Assembly (NCBI GenBank): GCA_016788565.1
Contig: JAEUSP010000069.1
Coordinates: 18,649 to 82,648 of the forward strand
Direction: 5' to 3'
DNA length: 64,000 nt
Origin: Chlorobiota bacterium
Lineage (GTDB): Bacteria > Bacteroidota > Ignavibacteria > OLB7
The translations under genes and the position numbers were made by a program. The stretch's first letter is position 1; each line of letters begins with the position of its first letter. Below, one piece after another: positions 36,289 through 45,289 of this stretch. The notes beneath the pieces were generated by a model. It did not search any database. It had not been told where the DNA came from and saw only the letters and a list, made by a program, of their open reading frames with translations.

Positions 36289-36439
36289 GAACTCAGTCTG
36301 ATCTGGGGCAGCCATTTCGGTATGGCCGCGCCCCACACTGCATATCTACGCCATGTGGCAACCAGCAATGCTGCTGCCCACTGCCACAAGGAACTGTTTC
36401 CGTGAACACTCTATTCGATCCAAAGGGAGGTGAAATAGC

Positions 36440-36634
36440 TTGATCGGAGTGACCATCCAAGAAGGTGAGTCCATTGACCGCGCACTGCGGCGCTTCAAGA
36501 AAAAATATGAGCGCGCAGGGGTGATTAAGGAGTACAAGCGCCGCACGGCCTTTACAAAGCCATCTATCAACAATCGCATGGCCCGCCTGAAGGCAATCCG
36601 CCGCCAGTTGCGCATCTCGCGCGAGATGGAGTAA
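36440..36634 (+). CDS. rpsU: Small ribosomal subunit protein bS21
   Basis: 64 residues from a TTG start that has a strong GGGAGGTG site 9 bp upstream. The sequence GVTIQEGESIDRALRRFKKK is the conserved bS21 core, followed by a basic tail (RRQLRISREME). bS21 binds the platform of the 30S subunit near the anti-Shine-Dalgarno region. Flanked by a zinc-ribbon/SH3-like gene and a small unknown protein. Confidence 0.96.
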   Translation: MIGVTIQEGESIDRALRRFKKKYERAGVIKEYKRRTAFTKPSINNRMARLKAIRRQLRISREME

Positions 36635-36810
36635 CAACAACACAGCCATCGAACGCGGCCAACAGCGAAGCAGGAACCAGAGTGCAACCCTGCATGGTTT
36701 ATTGCTTTGCCGCAAGCGTTCTGGTGCGCTGATGTAGCCTCCGCTGCGGTTTCCAGAACCGTCTTTCCGCACACTCAACAGGAATGAGCGAACAAAGGAG
36801 TCAAAGCGGT

Positions 36811-37113
36811 ATGAATGATTTTGAGCAGAACTCCAACGACCAGCCTCCGCCACAAGCGGTGGAGCGGTTGGTCACCAAAGGGAAAAGCGTGCTTGACCTC
36901 TGTATCGAACGGAACAAGCTGCTGTGCGTGAAGGGATTTATTGATTGCCAGATTGAACGTGGCGGCGATTACGTCCGCGTGGTGGAGCAGATGGTTGGGC
37001 ACATTGATGCCGAGCTTCAGCACACCACCGACCGCCACCGCCGCAAGCTGCTGATGGATCTTCAGGGATACGCAGCCCAGCAACTTCAAGCTGCCTCAGA
37101 AATTCCGGCATAA
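36811..37113 (+). CDS. Uncharacterised small helical protein
   Basis: 100 residues from ATG 36811, which has an AAAGGAG site 12 bp upstream; an ATG at 36784 would add nine residues. The protein is mostly charged helix (LVTKGKSVLDLCIERNKLL and later HRRKLLMDLQGYAAQQLQ). No family was recognised. It follows rpsU and ends before a strong hairpin at 37150. Confidence 0.6.
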   Translation: MNDFEQNSNDQPPPQAVERLVTKGKSVLDLCIERNKLLCVKGFIDCQIERGGDYVRVVEQMVGHIDAELQHTTDRHRRKLLMDLQGYAAQQLQAASEIPA

Positions 37114-37149
37114 CACGCATACGCCATTATCATAAAAACCTAACGCCAC

Positions 37150-37186
37150 AATGGCCGCATGAAGCCCAATGCTTCTTGCGGCCATT
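37150..37186. terminator. Hairpin between convergent genes
   Basis: AATGGCCGCA pairs perfectly with TGCGGCCATT around an inner TGAAG/CTTCT near-stem. It lies between the small helical gene (+) and the Wzc-like gene (-) and can serve both. Only a short T-run follows. Confidence 0.7.
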
Positions 37187-37208
37187 GCTTATCAAGGCTT
37201 CCGCCAAG

Positions 37209-39755
37209 CTATCCCTTCAACTTCGGCTGCTCTTCGGTTTGGTGGCCGTTGGCGATTGCTTTGGCGCGGCGGTCTTTCCGGCGGCTTGCCTCCTCTTGCT
37301 CTTCTATTCCGCCGTAATAGTTGTAGTAGCGGTAGTAACGGTAGTACTTGTACGAAGCCGAGCCGTAGGTCTGCGACACGTCGAAGTCGTTCAGCACCAC
37401 GCCAAGCAGTGGGGTGTTCACCCGCTCCAGCCCCTCGCGCGATTTCTCCAGAAACTCCATCTTGGTTTTGTGCGCCCGCACCACAAGGATTGTGGTGTCG
37501 GTCATCGTGGAAAGGATCATGGCATCGGTCACCGCCCCAATCGGTGGCGAGTCAATCAGGATCATGTCGTAATCTTTCTCAAGATCATTCAACAGCTCAC
37601 GCATCCGGCGCGAGCCGATCAGCTCCGACGGGTTTGGGGGGATCGAGCCGGAGCTAAGAATATCAAGGTTGGGGATGCCGCTGGGGCGGATTGCTTCATC
37701 CAACCGTGCCATTCCGATTAGGCAGTTTACCAAGCCTGGCTCGCGCGGGAATCCGAACACCGAGTTCTGAGTGGGGCGGCGCAAGTCGCAATCAATCAGC
37801 AAGGTGCGTGCGCCGCTTTGCGCAAGGGTGATTGCCAAGTTGGTGCTGGTGGTGGATTTCCCTTCTTGCGGAACCGAGCTTGCCACCAGGATTTTCCGCA
37901 CCGGTTCCTCGATTGCCGCAAACTGCACGGCGGTGCGCAGCGAACGGTAGGATTCTGAGATGGGAGCCTTCGGCTGGATGTGGGTGATAAGGTGGGAAGA
38001 AGCACGCCCGTTCAGCCGCACAGCCAATGGGTCATCCTTGCCGATGTCATAATTCAGCATTGCTTCAGGGATCAACGGAATTGCCGTCAGCACCGTGAAG
38101 CCGTGCTTCTCCAGATCATCGGGGGAGTGGACGGTGGTGTCGCTGTAGGCCAGCAGCAACGCAATCCCCACGCCGATTGCCAAGCCCAGAAATGCGCCAG
38201 TCAGGATATTCGCGGTGCGGTTGGGGCTAACCGGTTTCAGCACCGGTTGGGCATCTTCAAAGATGCGTGCGGTGGAGGTCACGGATTGCTCTTCCAGCAC
38301 TTTCTTGTTGTACTCATCCAGCATATTCTCGTACATCTTTGCCGATGCTGATTTCTCACGCATTAACCGATCCACATCCATTTGCTGCTGTGGCACTGCC
38401 GACATTTGGGAGACAACTTGCGCACGCGCAGCATTGATTGCCGCGCTTTGCGCACGCAAGGCTTGCAGCGCAATCTCATCTTCAAAAATTTGCTGGCGCA
38501 GATTCCCCAACGGTGCGGTTGGCAGTTCCCCCTGTTTTGCGGTGGTCATCAACGTTCCCACGTTGGAGTTCTTCATCCGCGCCACCACTGGCGATAGCTG
38601 CGACTCCAGCAGCGTCATCTGGTCGGCAATCACTTTCTTTCTTTGGTCGTAGGCAACTTTGCTGGCACCATCGAACGGAACGGAGAGCATCAAGTCACGC
38701 TCCGTCTTCAGCCGTGCAATCTCGGTTTGAAGTTGCGAGGCATAGACCCAATCGCCGGAAGCAAATTCTTGGGCAAATGCCGTATCTACCGCTTGGTATT
38801 GCTGCTTGGCTTCTTGCAGCTTGCGGGCCAGTGTGGTGCTTTGGATTTGCGTTTGCGAGGCATCGTTATCTAACTTCGATTTGGCCTGCACAAGGTCATT
38901 GGCCTGCATATCCAAACCCAGGATATTTTTCGATTCCAGATAATCCTTCAGGTGCAGCTCGATAATCGCTAACGAGTCTCGCACCTTCTCCATTTTATCG
39001 GCCACGAACTGGCGGATTTGGGTGGCCTTGCGGCTGTTCTGATCCTTGTTATCCTTGATATAAACTTCGGCGAAGGTGTTGGCAATCAGCGCCGCCTCGT
39101 TCGGGTCCCCGGTGCGTGTCACCACCTGAATAACGTCGGCATCTTTCGATGGCTTCACTTCGATAATCCGGCGAAGGCTTTCCACAAGGGCATCTATCAC
39201 ACGGTTTTGCCGCTCGGGATTTCTGTTTTCCGCGCTACTCAATCCGCCATATTGTGCTTCAACCGTGGTGAGCAACGGAAGCACCGTTTGCCGTTTGATG
39301 GTATCGGTGAACCGCAACGCTATCAGCCGGGTTGCCGTTTTCTCGAAGATCGGGCGCGAGGTCAGGATTTGCAGTTCCTTCTTCAACTCACGGTCGGTGT
39401 TGTTCCAGTAGGTGGGGTTGTTCAGCAGCCCGATGCTTTGATCTTTCTCATTCACCAAAATCTGCAGCGAGGACTCATAGATGAACGGCAGTGAGTAGGT
39501 GTACCATGCGGCCAGCGAACCCATCACAATCAGGCACGCCAAAATGATCCATTTCCCGCGCCACAGCAGCCCCACATAATCCAGCCATTGCAGCCGGTTC
39601 TTCTTCTCCTCCACGTCGCGAAGCGTCCGCTGAAGCCGAACCATGTCGGTGTTGTAGGGCTGCGGACGCACAGGGGAAAACTGCCCAGTTCGTGATGGAA
39701 GCCGTGACTGGCCGTTCCCGTTTTCGCCGTACTGGAAATAATCGTTTGATGCCAT
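37209..39755 (-). CDS. Wzc-type polysaccharide co-polymerase and tyrosine autokinase
   Basis: 848 residues. Two membrane helices flank a large periplasmic coiled-coil region (first helix at about 68-88, WKWIILACLIVMGSLA region; second at about 525-545). The cytoplasmic BY-kinase domain has Walker A SSVPQEGKST, Walker A' TLLIDCDLRRP and Walker B MILIDSPP. A Tyr-rich tail (YKYYRYYRYYNYYGG) is the expected autophosphorylation site. Such proteins control chain length of exported polysaccharides. No other export or polymerase genes are seen here, so the locus it serves lies elsewhere. Confidence 0.92.
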   Translation of the reverse strand: MASNDYFQYGENGNGQSRLPSRTGQFSPVRPQPYNTDMVRLQRTLRDVEEKKNRLQWLDYVGLLWRGKWIILACLIVMGSLAAWYTYSLPFIYESSLQILVNEKDQSIGLLNNPTYWNNTDRELKKELQILTSRPIFEKTATRLIALRFTDTIKRQTVLPLLTTVEAQYGGLSSAENRNPERQNRVIDALVESLRRIIEVKPSKDADVIQVVTRTGDPNEAALIANTFAEVYIKDNKDQNSRKATQIRQFVADKMEKVRDSLAIIELHLKDYLESKNILGLDMQANDLVQAKSKLDNDASQTQIQSTTLARKLQEAKQQYQAVDTAFAQEFASGDWVYASQLQTEIARLKTERDLMLSVPFDGASKVAYDQRKKVIADQMTLLESQLSPVVARMKNSNVGTLMTTAKQGELPTAPLGNLRQQIFEDEIALQALRAQSAAINAARAQVVSQMSAVPQQQMDVDRLMREKSASAKMYENMLDEYNKKVLEEQSVTSTARIFEDAQPVLKPVSPNRTANILTGAFLGLAIGVGIALLLAYSDTTVHSPDDLEKHGFTVLTAIPLIPEAMLNYDIGKDDPLAVRLNGRASSHLITHIQPKAPISESYRSLRTAVQFAAIEEPVRKILVASSVPQEGKSTTSTNLAITLAQSGARTLLIDCDLRRPTQNSVFGFPREPGLVNCLIGMARLDEAIRPSGIPNLDILSSGSIPPNPSELIGSRRMRELLNDLEKDYDMILIDSPPIGAVTDAMILSTMTDTTILVVRAHKTKMEFLEKSREGLERVNTPLLGVVLNDFDVSQTYGSASYKYYRYYRYYNYYGGIEEQEEASRRKDRRAKAIANGHQTEEQPKLKG

Positions 39756-39922
39756 GTTCAGAAACTACACTCCTGGGCGTGATAGCCCGGCGGCAATATA
39801 GGGCGAAACAGCGATTGAAGAACCACGCTCACCGCTACCTCCACCTCCACCATCACCGCCGCCATCACCGCCGCCAGGCTTGGCTGCGTGGGGATGTTTC
39901 GGGGCCACCCAACCAACATCCT

Positions 39923-40630
39923 TTACTCCTTTCTCCAAATCGCCAGCAAGTTTGTTCGGAACCGCTGGAATGGCGTTGGGCGGGTGGCAAGGTGCCAAGC
40001 ATAAAACAGCAGAAAGATGGGCCGGCGGGTATAGTTGGCATCTTGCAAAAAATCCAACCGAACAAGGCGCAACGCAGGGTGAACCTCACGCATGGCCCTG
40101 GGGGTGTTTAGCCGGTGAAATGTTGGCATCACATCCACTTCCCGCACACGGAACAACGTCCGCAGCAGCGCATTTTTCAGGCGGAAGGGGAGCAACCGGG
40201 GAAGGGCAATAAAGGGGCTGTGAGTGTTTGTTGTCAGCACCATCACATGGCCGCCGGGCTTCAGCACACGCACAATTTCGCCGAAGCTGCCGGCGATGTC
40301 GGGCAGATGCTCGGCAACAAAACGGAGGGTGATAAGGTCGGCACTGGAATCGGGAAAGGGGAGCTTGCTTGGCTCCATCAACACAAACGTTGCGCTGCTT
40401 GGATGTTCGGGGGGAACGATGTCGGTTCCGGTTGCGCTGGCCGCACGGTGGCCGTACTCCTGCACCAGAGTGTTGGCCCCGCACCCAACATCAATCCAGA
40501 CGGAGTGCTTCTGAAGCATCCCACAAATTGCGTCCGCCCAAACTTCCCAGCGGTGGCGGAATGTGGGGTCGGTACGTTGGACAATCCGGTCGGACCACTG
40601 GCGATTGATTGTGTGGGAGCTGTTCGTCAT
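39923..40630 (-). CDS. Class I SAM-dependent methyltransferase
   Basis: 235 residues with motif I VWIDVGCGANTLVQEYG near residue 45. FPDSSADLITLRFVAEHLPD in the middle is the typical post-II region of Methyltransf_11-like enzymes. The substrate is unknown. It lies 167 bp upstream of the Wzc-like gene on the same strand and could modify an exported glycan. The gap between them holds only a Gly-codon-rich tract (GGNGGN repeats). Confidence 0.85.
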   Translation of the reverse strand: MTNSSHTINRQWSDRIVQRTDPTFRHRWEVWADAICGMLQKHSVWIDVGCGANTLVQEYGHRAASATGTDIVPPEHPSSATFVLMEPSKLPFPDSSADLITLRFVAEHLPDIAGSFGEIVRVLKPGGHVMVLTTNTHSPFIALPRLLPFRLKNALLRTLFRVREVDVMPTFHRLNTPRAMREVHPALRLVRLDFLQDANYTRRPIFLLFYAWHLATRPTPFQRFRTNLLAIWRKE

Positions 40631-40863
40631 GCGGAAAATCTACTCACTTCCAGAAGATGAAAAAGAAAAGGAATATCAACTACTCACTGTTTTTGCGCCT
40701 CACTCTTCTCCTGTATCTTGCCGCAACTTCTGGCTGAAGGCTGCCGTAGCGGCGCGCCATTGTGCCGACGGCGCACGCGCAATCCAGGCCACGCAGCGGC
40801 GCGGCACAAACCGATCCCACGAACAACCAACGAACTTCACTTTCCTTTTTTTTGGAGCAGGCA

Positions 40864-41916
40864 ATGGAAATGGACAACGCACAAAACATCCGCAAACACA
40901 AAATCAAATTCCCCGAGATCAGCTCGCGCTCCTGGGAACATCCCGCCGACCGGGCCGCGCTGACAACCTTGCGGAAAGTTCCCGGGCTTGATTTACTGCT
41001 GCAAAAACTTATCGGCGCCACCACCGAGCGCTCCATCCGGCTGGTCTCCCTTGCATCGGCTGTTCGCGTCACCGAGCGGCAGTTCGGGAAAGTTAGCCTG
41101 CTGTTCGATGAAGCCTGCGGCATCCTTGATGTGAAGCAGAAACCGGAGCTGTTCGTCTCCCAAAGTCCGTTTCTGAATGCCGGGGCAATTGGTGTCGAAC
41201 GCCCCTTCATCGTCCTGAACTCCTCCTTGCTTGATTCCCTGAACGAAGAAGAACTGCTGGCCGTGATGGCCCACGAACTTGGCCACTGCCTAAGCGGCCA
41301 TGTCCTCTACAAAACATTACTGGCGTTGCTGATTCGATTTTCGGTGTTCGCCAGCAACATCCCGCTGGGGAACGCCTCCATCATTGCCATTATCGCGGCC
41401 CTGCGGGAGTGGGATCGGAAAAGTGAGTTAAGCGCCGACCGCGCCGAAATTCTGGTGGTCCAGGACCCCAACGTCAGCTACGCACTGCTGATGAAAATGG
41501 CTGGTGGCCGCCATATCGAACAGATGGATTACAACGAGTTCTTCCTGCAAGCTGCCGAGTACGAAAAAGGGGGGACAATCCTTGATGGTGTTTTCAAACT
41601 GCTGAACCTGATCGGCCAAACGCACCCCTTCCCGGTGATCCGGCTAACGGAGTTGAAGGGGTGGGTGGATAGCGGAGCCTACGGGAAAATTTTGGCGGGT
41701 GAGTACGTCCGCCGCGACCAAGAGAAGAACGCCAGCGCGCGCGACGACATCCGTGACGCAGCCGACCAGTACAAGGAGGACATCAACAACTCCCAGGACC
41801 CGTTAGCCGAAACCCTTCGCAACGCCGCCACCAACATGGGGGAAACCGCCGGCGAGATGGGGAAGAAAGCCAAAGAGGTGTTCGACTCCATTTTTGGAAA
41901 TGGAGGGAAGAAGTAG
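40864..41916 (+). CDS. M48 family zinc metalloprotease
   Basis: 350 residues from ATG 40864, preceded by TTGGAGCAGG. The zinc motif is HELGH (137-141), in VMAHELGHCLSGH. A following acidic site ELSADRAEI (near residue 200) supplies the third ligand in M48 peptidases. There is one hydrophobic stretch after the motif (LYKTLLALLIRFSVFAS). No signal peptide is seen at the N-terminus, so this is a cytoplasmic or membrane-associated form with a charged, probably helical tail. Substrate unknown. Confidence 0.9.
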   Translation: MEMDNAQNIRKHKIKFPEISSRSWEHPADRAALTTLRKVPGLDLLLQKLIGATTERSIRLVSLASAVRVTERQFGKVSLLFDEACGILDVKQKPELFVSQSPFLNAGAIGVERPFIVLNSSLLDSLNEEELLAVMAHELGHCLSGHVLYKTLLALLIRFSVFASNIPLGNASIIAIIAALREWDRKSELSADRAEILVVQDPNVSYALLMKMAGGRHIEQMDYNEFFLQAAEYEKGGTILDGVFKLLNLIGQTHPFPVIRLTELKGWVDSGAYGKILAGEYVRRDQEKNASARDDIRDAADQYKEDINNSQDPLAETLRNAATNMGETAGEMGKKAKEVFDSIFGNGGKK

Positions 41917-42000
41917 ATCACGAAAGTGAGGTAAACGGGGGGGGGGGAGCATCCGCTCCTTCATTTCGCTGCTGTGAGTTGTTTTTCAATTATTCATTTC

Positions 42001-42041
42001 ACTGTGCCGGATAGCAATGCTGATCCGGCACAGTTTTTTTT
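42001..42041 (+). terminator. Rho-independent terminator after M48 gene
   Basis: ACTGTGCCGGAT pairs perfectly with ATCCGGCACAGT over a 10-nt loop and is followed by seven T's. It is 85 bp after the M48 stop. The intervening 41917-42000 contains a run of ten or more G's (41938-41947). The rest of the gap up to 42373 holds no gene I can support. Confidence 0.9.
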
Positions 42042-42373
42042 ACGCATGTGGGGTTCGCGGGCGAAGAAAGCCATCTGATGCCCCACCCGCCTCTCTGCTG
42101 GATTGTGATGATCGTAGCAATCAGAGCAATCGAAGCCTGTTGATCCCGTTTTGATTTTCTGCTGCCCGCTAACTGTAATTGAGCCAGATATTTTGGGAAC
42201 GTGGGCTGTAACTTTGCCCGGGTGTGGCGGTTCATCGAACGGCACCTGCCAAGCTGCTTCCCAAAAACGCGCAAGGCGATTCCTACCGTGCCTTCCACAA
42301 AGCAGCCTTTCCTTTGCGTTCAACACACAGTTCCGATAAACTCAACATCTTACTCAGTACGGAGGAACGTCCC

Positions 42374-44629
42374 ATGAAGCAATGGCTTCGCAGTCGGTGG
42401 TTTTTCCGCAGCATCCTGATGACGCTGTGGGGGGTGATTGCTGCAATCCCAGCATTGGCTGATGCGCCAGCCGCGCCCGTCGAGCTAAGCGCGAACGTTA
42501 TCGTCACCCCGAACGCACCACAGCAGGTGGTGCTGCTGCAATGGTATCCCGCAAAGGAGGGGGCCGCCCCCGTCGGGTATCGGGTGTATGCTGCCATGCC
42601 AAGCAGCAGCGGCGAACTGCAATTCAAGATGATTACCGAAACGGAGAAAACACAGGCTGAGGTTTATGGCCTTGCCCCCGGCACGTACGTCTTCTACGTC
42701 ACTGCGTTCAACTCTGTTGGCGAAAGCAAGGAGAGCAACTGGGCACGGGTCTATCTGGAAGAAAAGCCGAAGGAAGCAATTTGGTTTGTGACCGAGCCGA
42801 AACGCGAAGTAGAGCTTGGCGGTGTCTATCGCTACGAATCGCAGGCCCTGGCGCAGGGGAAGGAGCTGATTGAGTATCTGGTGCAAGAAGCCCCGCTGGG
42901 CGCGCCAATCCCCTACGCAGCGGACATTGCTGTAGATGCAAAAACCGGCGTTGTGGAGTGGCAACCAAACGCTGCCGGAACCTACGCCGCCCAGTTGGTT
43001 GCGCGGCTTGTGAGCGACACCACCGTGTTTGCCACGCAGATTTTAATCATCACCGTCACGGCTCCGCCATGCGCCACAATCAGCGGCACAGTGAAAAACA
43101 AAGCAGGCGAGCCGGTGCGCCAAGCATGGATTGTGGCCGTCAGTGCCGACGACAACGGCCCGAACTGGCGGGTCAGCCACGACGGCCCAGTGAAGAACGG
43201 AGAGTATGAGTTGAAAGTCCAGGAAGGAACCTACGTTCTGTACGTGAAAGCTGAGTTGGGCCCGGTGTGGTATCCAAACGCTTTTGATGTTGGGCAGGCC
43301 CAGCGGGTCGCAATCAAGTGTGGCGATGCGTTCGTGGCCAACTTCACGGTGGAAGCTCCGCCGGAGCCAAAGTATAGCGTGGTGGCGGGCCGCGTCACCG
43401 CAAAAGCCGATGGCAAGCCGGTGATGGCGGTTGTGCAGTTTATGCCGCGCAACAGCAACGGCAAACCAAGCGACCCAAACACCCCCGGGACATCGGCAGG
43501 CTACGCAGCCCGCACCGATGCCGAAGGCTTCTACAACATTGAGCTTCCCGACCTCACCAGCTACATCGCCTACGCCTCCGCGATGAACAGCGAATATCTG
43601 CCGCAATACTTCGATCACGTTGCCACGCCAACCGAGGCCACACCGCTCACGATTCCGCACAACGGCGGGGCGGTGAATTTTGCGCTGGAATCAACGCCGG
43701 CCTACAACACCAGCCTAAGCGGAACCGTGCGCGACAGTGCCGGGAACGGAATCGCTGGGCGCGTGGTGGCAATGCAGCTTGATGCCGGCCCGAACGGCGG
43801 AATCACCACAACCGAATACGCCCGCGCCGCCAACACCGAGAAAGATGGAACCTACCGGATCAGCAATATCCGTCCGGGGAAGTATGTGTTGCTGGCAATT
43901 CCCGCAACCCGCGACTTCGTCCCCGGCTACTACGTTGCTGGCCAAGTTGCCGCCCGTTCCTGGAAGGAAGCAACGATTGTGGGGGTGGGAGAGATCATGC
44001 CAGCGGTGGAGTACGACATCACCGTGCAAAGCCGCAACGGGATGAAGGGATATGCCAAGCTGGAAGGCTACGTGAAAGGGACACCGGGGAAGAGTAAATC
44101 AACCGGTGGCTTTGCTGAGGTGGATGCCGTGCCGGGGACGCTGGTGGTGGCGATTGACCCGAACGGGAACGTGAGCGACTACACCTTCAGCGACCCAACC
44201 GGGTGGTTCCAACTGAACGAGCTTGCTGCGGCCCAGTACACCATCATGGCCGACAAAGTGGGTTACACCTCCTTCGTCTCCACCACCGAACTCGATTACG
44301 ACAAACGCTCGGCAGTGGAAATGGAGGTCCCGATGAGCAAGCAAACCAGCAGTGTGGAAGATGACCCAGCGGCCACGGGATTGAGCCTGAGCGCGTATCC
44401 AAACCCAACATCTGGGAACGTCAGTGTTAGCTTCAGTGCGGTTGCGGGAAGCGGGGAACTGAGCATTATCAACACCGTAGGGGAGACGATGCTGGCAATG
44501 CCGCTGAACGTTGTTGATGGCCTCAATGCCGTCACGCTTGATGCTTCAACGCTTGCCGAGGGCTTGTACTTCGTCCGGCTGAACGGTGGGCGGCTGAACG
44601 AAACCGGGGCGTTTGTGGTGATGCGGTAA
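42374..44629 (+). CDS. Secreted FN3 / carboxypeptidase-regulatory-like protein with T9SS sorting domain
   Basis: 751 residues from ATG 42374, with a GGAGG site 9 bp upstream. A signal peptide ends at PALADA. Domains in order: an FN3-like domain (about 30-140), a Cys-containing beta domain, then three or four Ig-like carboxypeptidase regulatory domains (ISGTVKNKAGEPVRQAW, VAGRVTAKADGKPV, LSGTVRDSAGNGIAG, LEGYVKGTP). The last 80 residues are a T9SS type A-like sorting domain (AYPNPTSGN start, LAEGLYFVRL end). Probably exported to the cell surface by a T9SS encoded elsewhere. Function beyond binding is unknown. Confidence 0.9.
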   Translation: MKQWLRSRWFFRSILMTLWGVIAAIPALADAPAAPVELSANVIVTPNAPQQVVLLQWYPAKEGAAPVGYRVYAAMPSSSGELQFKMITETEKTQAEVYGLAPGTYVFYVTAFNSVGESKESNWARVYLEEKPKEAIWFVTEPKREVELGGVYRYESQALAQGKELIEYLVQEAPLGAPIPYAADIAVDAKTGVVEWQPNAAGTYAAQLVARLVSDTTVFATQILIITVTAPPCATISGTVKNKAGEPVRQAWIVAVSADDNGPNWRVSHDGPVKNGEYELKVQEGTYVLYVKAELGPVWYPNAFDVGQAQRVAIKCGDAFVANFTVEAPPEPKYSVVAGRVTAKADGKPVMAVVQFMPRNSNGKPSDPNTPGTSAGYAARTDAEGFYNIELPDLTSYIAYASAMNSEYLPQYFDHVATPTEATPLTIPHNGGAVNFALESTPAYNTSLSGTVRDSAGNGIAGRVVAMQLDAGPNGGITTTEYARAANTEKDGTYRISNIRPGKYVLLAIPATRDFVPGYYVAGQVAARSWKEATIVGVGEIMPAVEYDITVQSRNGMKGYAKLEGYVKGTPGKSKSTGGFAEVDAVPGTLVVAIDPNGNVSDYTFSDPTGWFQLNELAAAQYTIMADKVGYTSFVSTTELDYDKRSAVEMEVPMSKQTSSVEDDPAATGLSLSAYPNPTSGNVSVSFSAVAGSGELSIINTVGETMLAMPLNVVDGLNAVTLDASTLAEGLYFVRLNGGRLNETGAFVVMR

Positions 44630-44652
44630 TCTGCATATTCTCCGTCGTAAAC

Positions 44653-44707
44653 AAAACAACGGCATGGCAAGGATGATGAAACCTTGCTGTGCCGTTGTTT
44701 GTTTTTT
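44653..44707 (+). terminator. Rho-independent terminator after T9SS cargo gene
   Basis: AACGGCATGGCAAGG pairs with CCTTGCTGTGCCGTT (two mismatches) and TTTGTTTTTT follows. It ends the transcript of the T9SS cargo gene 24 bp after its stop codon. Confidence 0.85.
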
Positions 44708-44720
44708 CGGGGGGGGAATG

Positions 44721-44772
44721 AACCACAGAGACACAGAGGTCACAGAGGGGGGAGAAGAGAGGGGAGGTTATA
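44721..44772 (+). repeat. Left inverted repeat of GxxExxY cassette
   Basis: AACCACAGAGACACAGAG, then GTCACAGAGGGGGG and a GA-rich tract. The inverted partner is at 45204-45265. The end of the repeat abuts the stop codon of the GxxExxY gene. Confidence 0.75.
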
Positions 44773-45175
44773 GGATGATTCTGCGAATTCCATTTTTTAG
44801 GGCAGCGACGTTAAAGTTGATGAGAAGGCCGAGCTGAAGACCAGTTATCCGAAGGTATGTCATAAGCTGTGCCTCGAATAATGGGGTGATGCCGTCGGTG
44901 GCTTTTAGCTCAACAACCACTTTGTTGCGAACGATGAAATCCGCACGATAGGCAACCTGAACGTCGCTCCCTTTATACAGGAAAGGCAAAGCTACTTGCT
45001 GCGTAAATGGAATATGCCTAAGTGATAATTCGCGCGCCAAACAGGCTTGATACGCTGACTCTAACAACCCCGGTCCAATAATTTTATGGACTTCAATTGC
45101 TGCTCCAATCACCTCGCGGGTTGTCTCGGAAGCATAGCCATCGCCTGCAAACTCAGCAATCAGATACTCATCCAT
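44768..45175 (-). CDS. GxxExxY protein (PD-(D/E)XK nuclease-like)
   Basis: 135 residues from ATG 45175 (MDEYLIAEF). A longer reading would translate the right-hand inverted repeat (HREHRGEKRE-type peptides), which is clearly repeat sequence. The family motif GLLESAY (G-x-x-E-x-x-Y) is present in IGPGLLESAYQA. The core YRADFIVRNKVVVELKA has the D...E-x-K pattern of PD-(D/E)XK nuclease folds. Function is unknown; genes of this family are often repeat-associated. The gene exactly fills the space between two inverted repeats. Confidence 0.88.
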   Translation of the reverse strand: MDEYLIAEFAGDGYASETTREVIGAAIEVHKIIGPGLLESAYQACLARELSLRHIPFTQQVALPFLYKGSDVQVAYRADFIVRNKVVVELKATDGITPLFEAQLMTYLRITGLQLGLLINFNVAALKNGIRRIIL

Positions 45176-45203
45176 ATCTACACACCTTTTTCGCCAAAAG
45201 TAT

Positions 45204-45265
45204 GGATAATCCCCTTCTCTCTTCTTCTCTCTTTTCTCCCCTCTGTGCTCTCTGTGTCTCTGTGG
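45204..45265 (-). repeat. Right inverted repeat of GxxExxY cassette
   Basis: Read on the minus strand: AACCACAGAGACACAGAG, then AGCACAGAGGGGAG and a long purine tract (AAAAGAGAGAAGAAGAGAG). It matches the left copy closely and the solo copy at 5220-5263. It starts 29 bp upstream of the GxxExxY start codon. Confidence 0.75.
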
Positions 45266-45289
45266 TTTTTTTTTCAAGCCAACGTGACG

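Noticed and set aside
39765..39998. Gly-rich 77-codon minus-strand frame upstream of the Wzc-like gene
   Set aside because: Composition reflects a GGN trinucleotide tract; it overlaps the methyltransferase gene end and shows no family features.
41938..41948. Run of G's after the M48 gene as a phase-variation tract
   Set aside because: It lies between a stop codon and a terminator, not in a coding or promoter region, so length change would have no clear effect.
44768..45277. Longer start for the GxxExxY gene at 45277
   Set aside because: The extra 34 codons lie inside the right inverted repeat and read as HRE/KRE repeat peptides.
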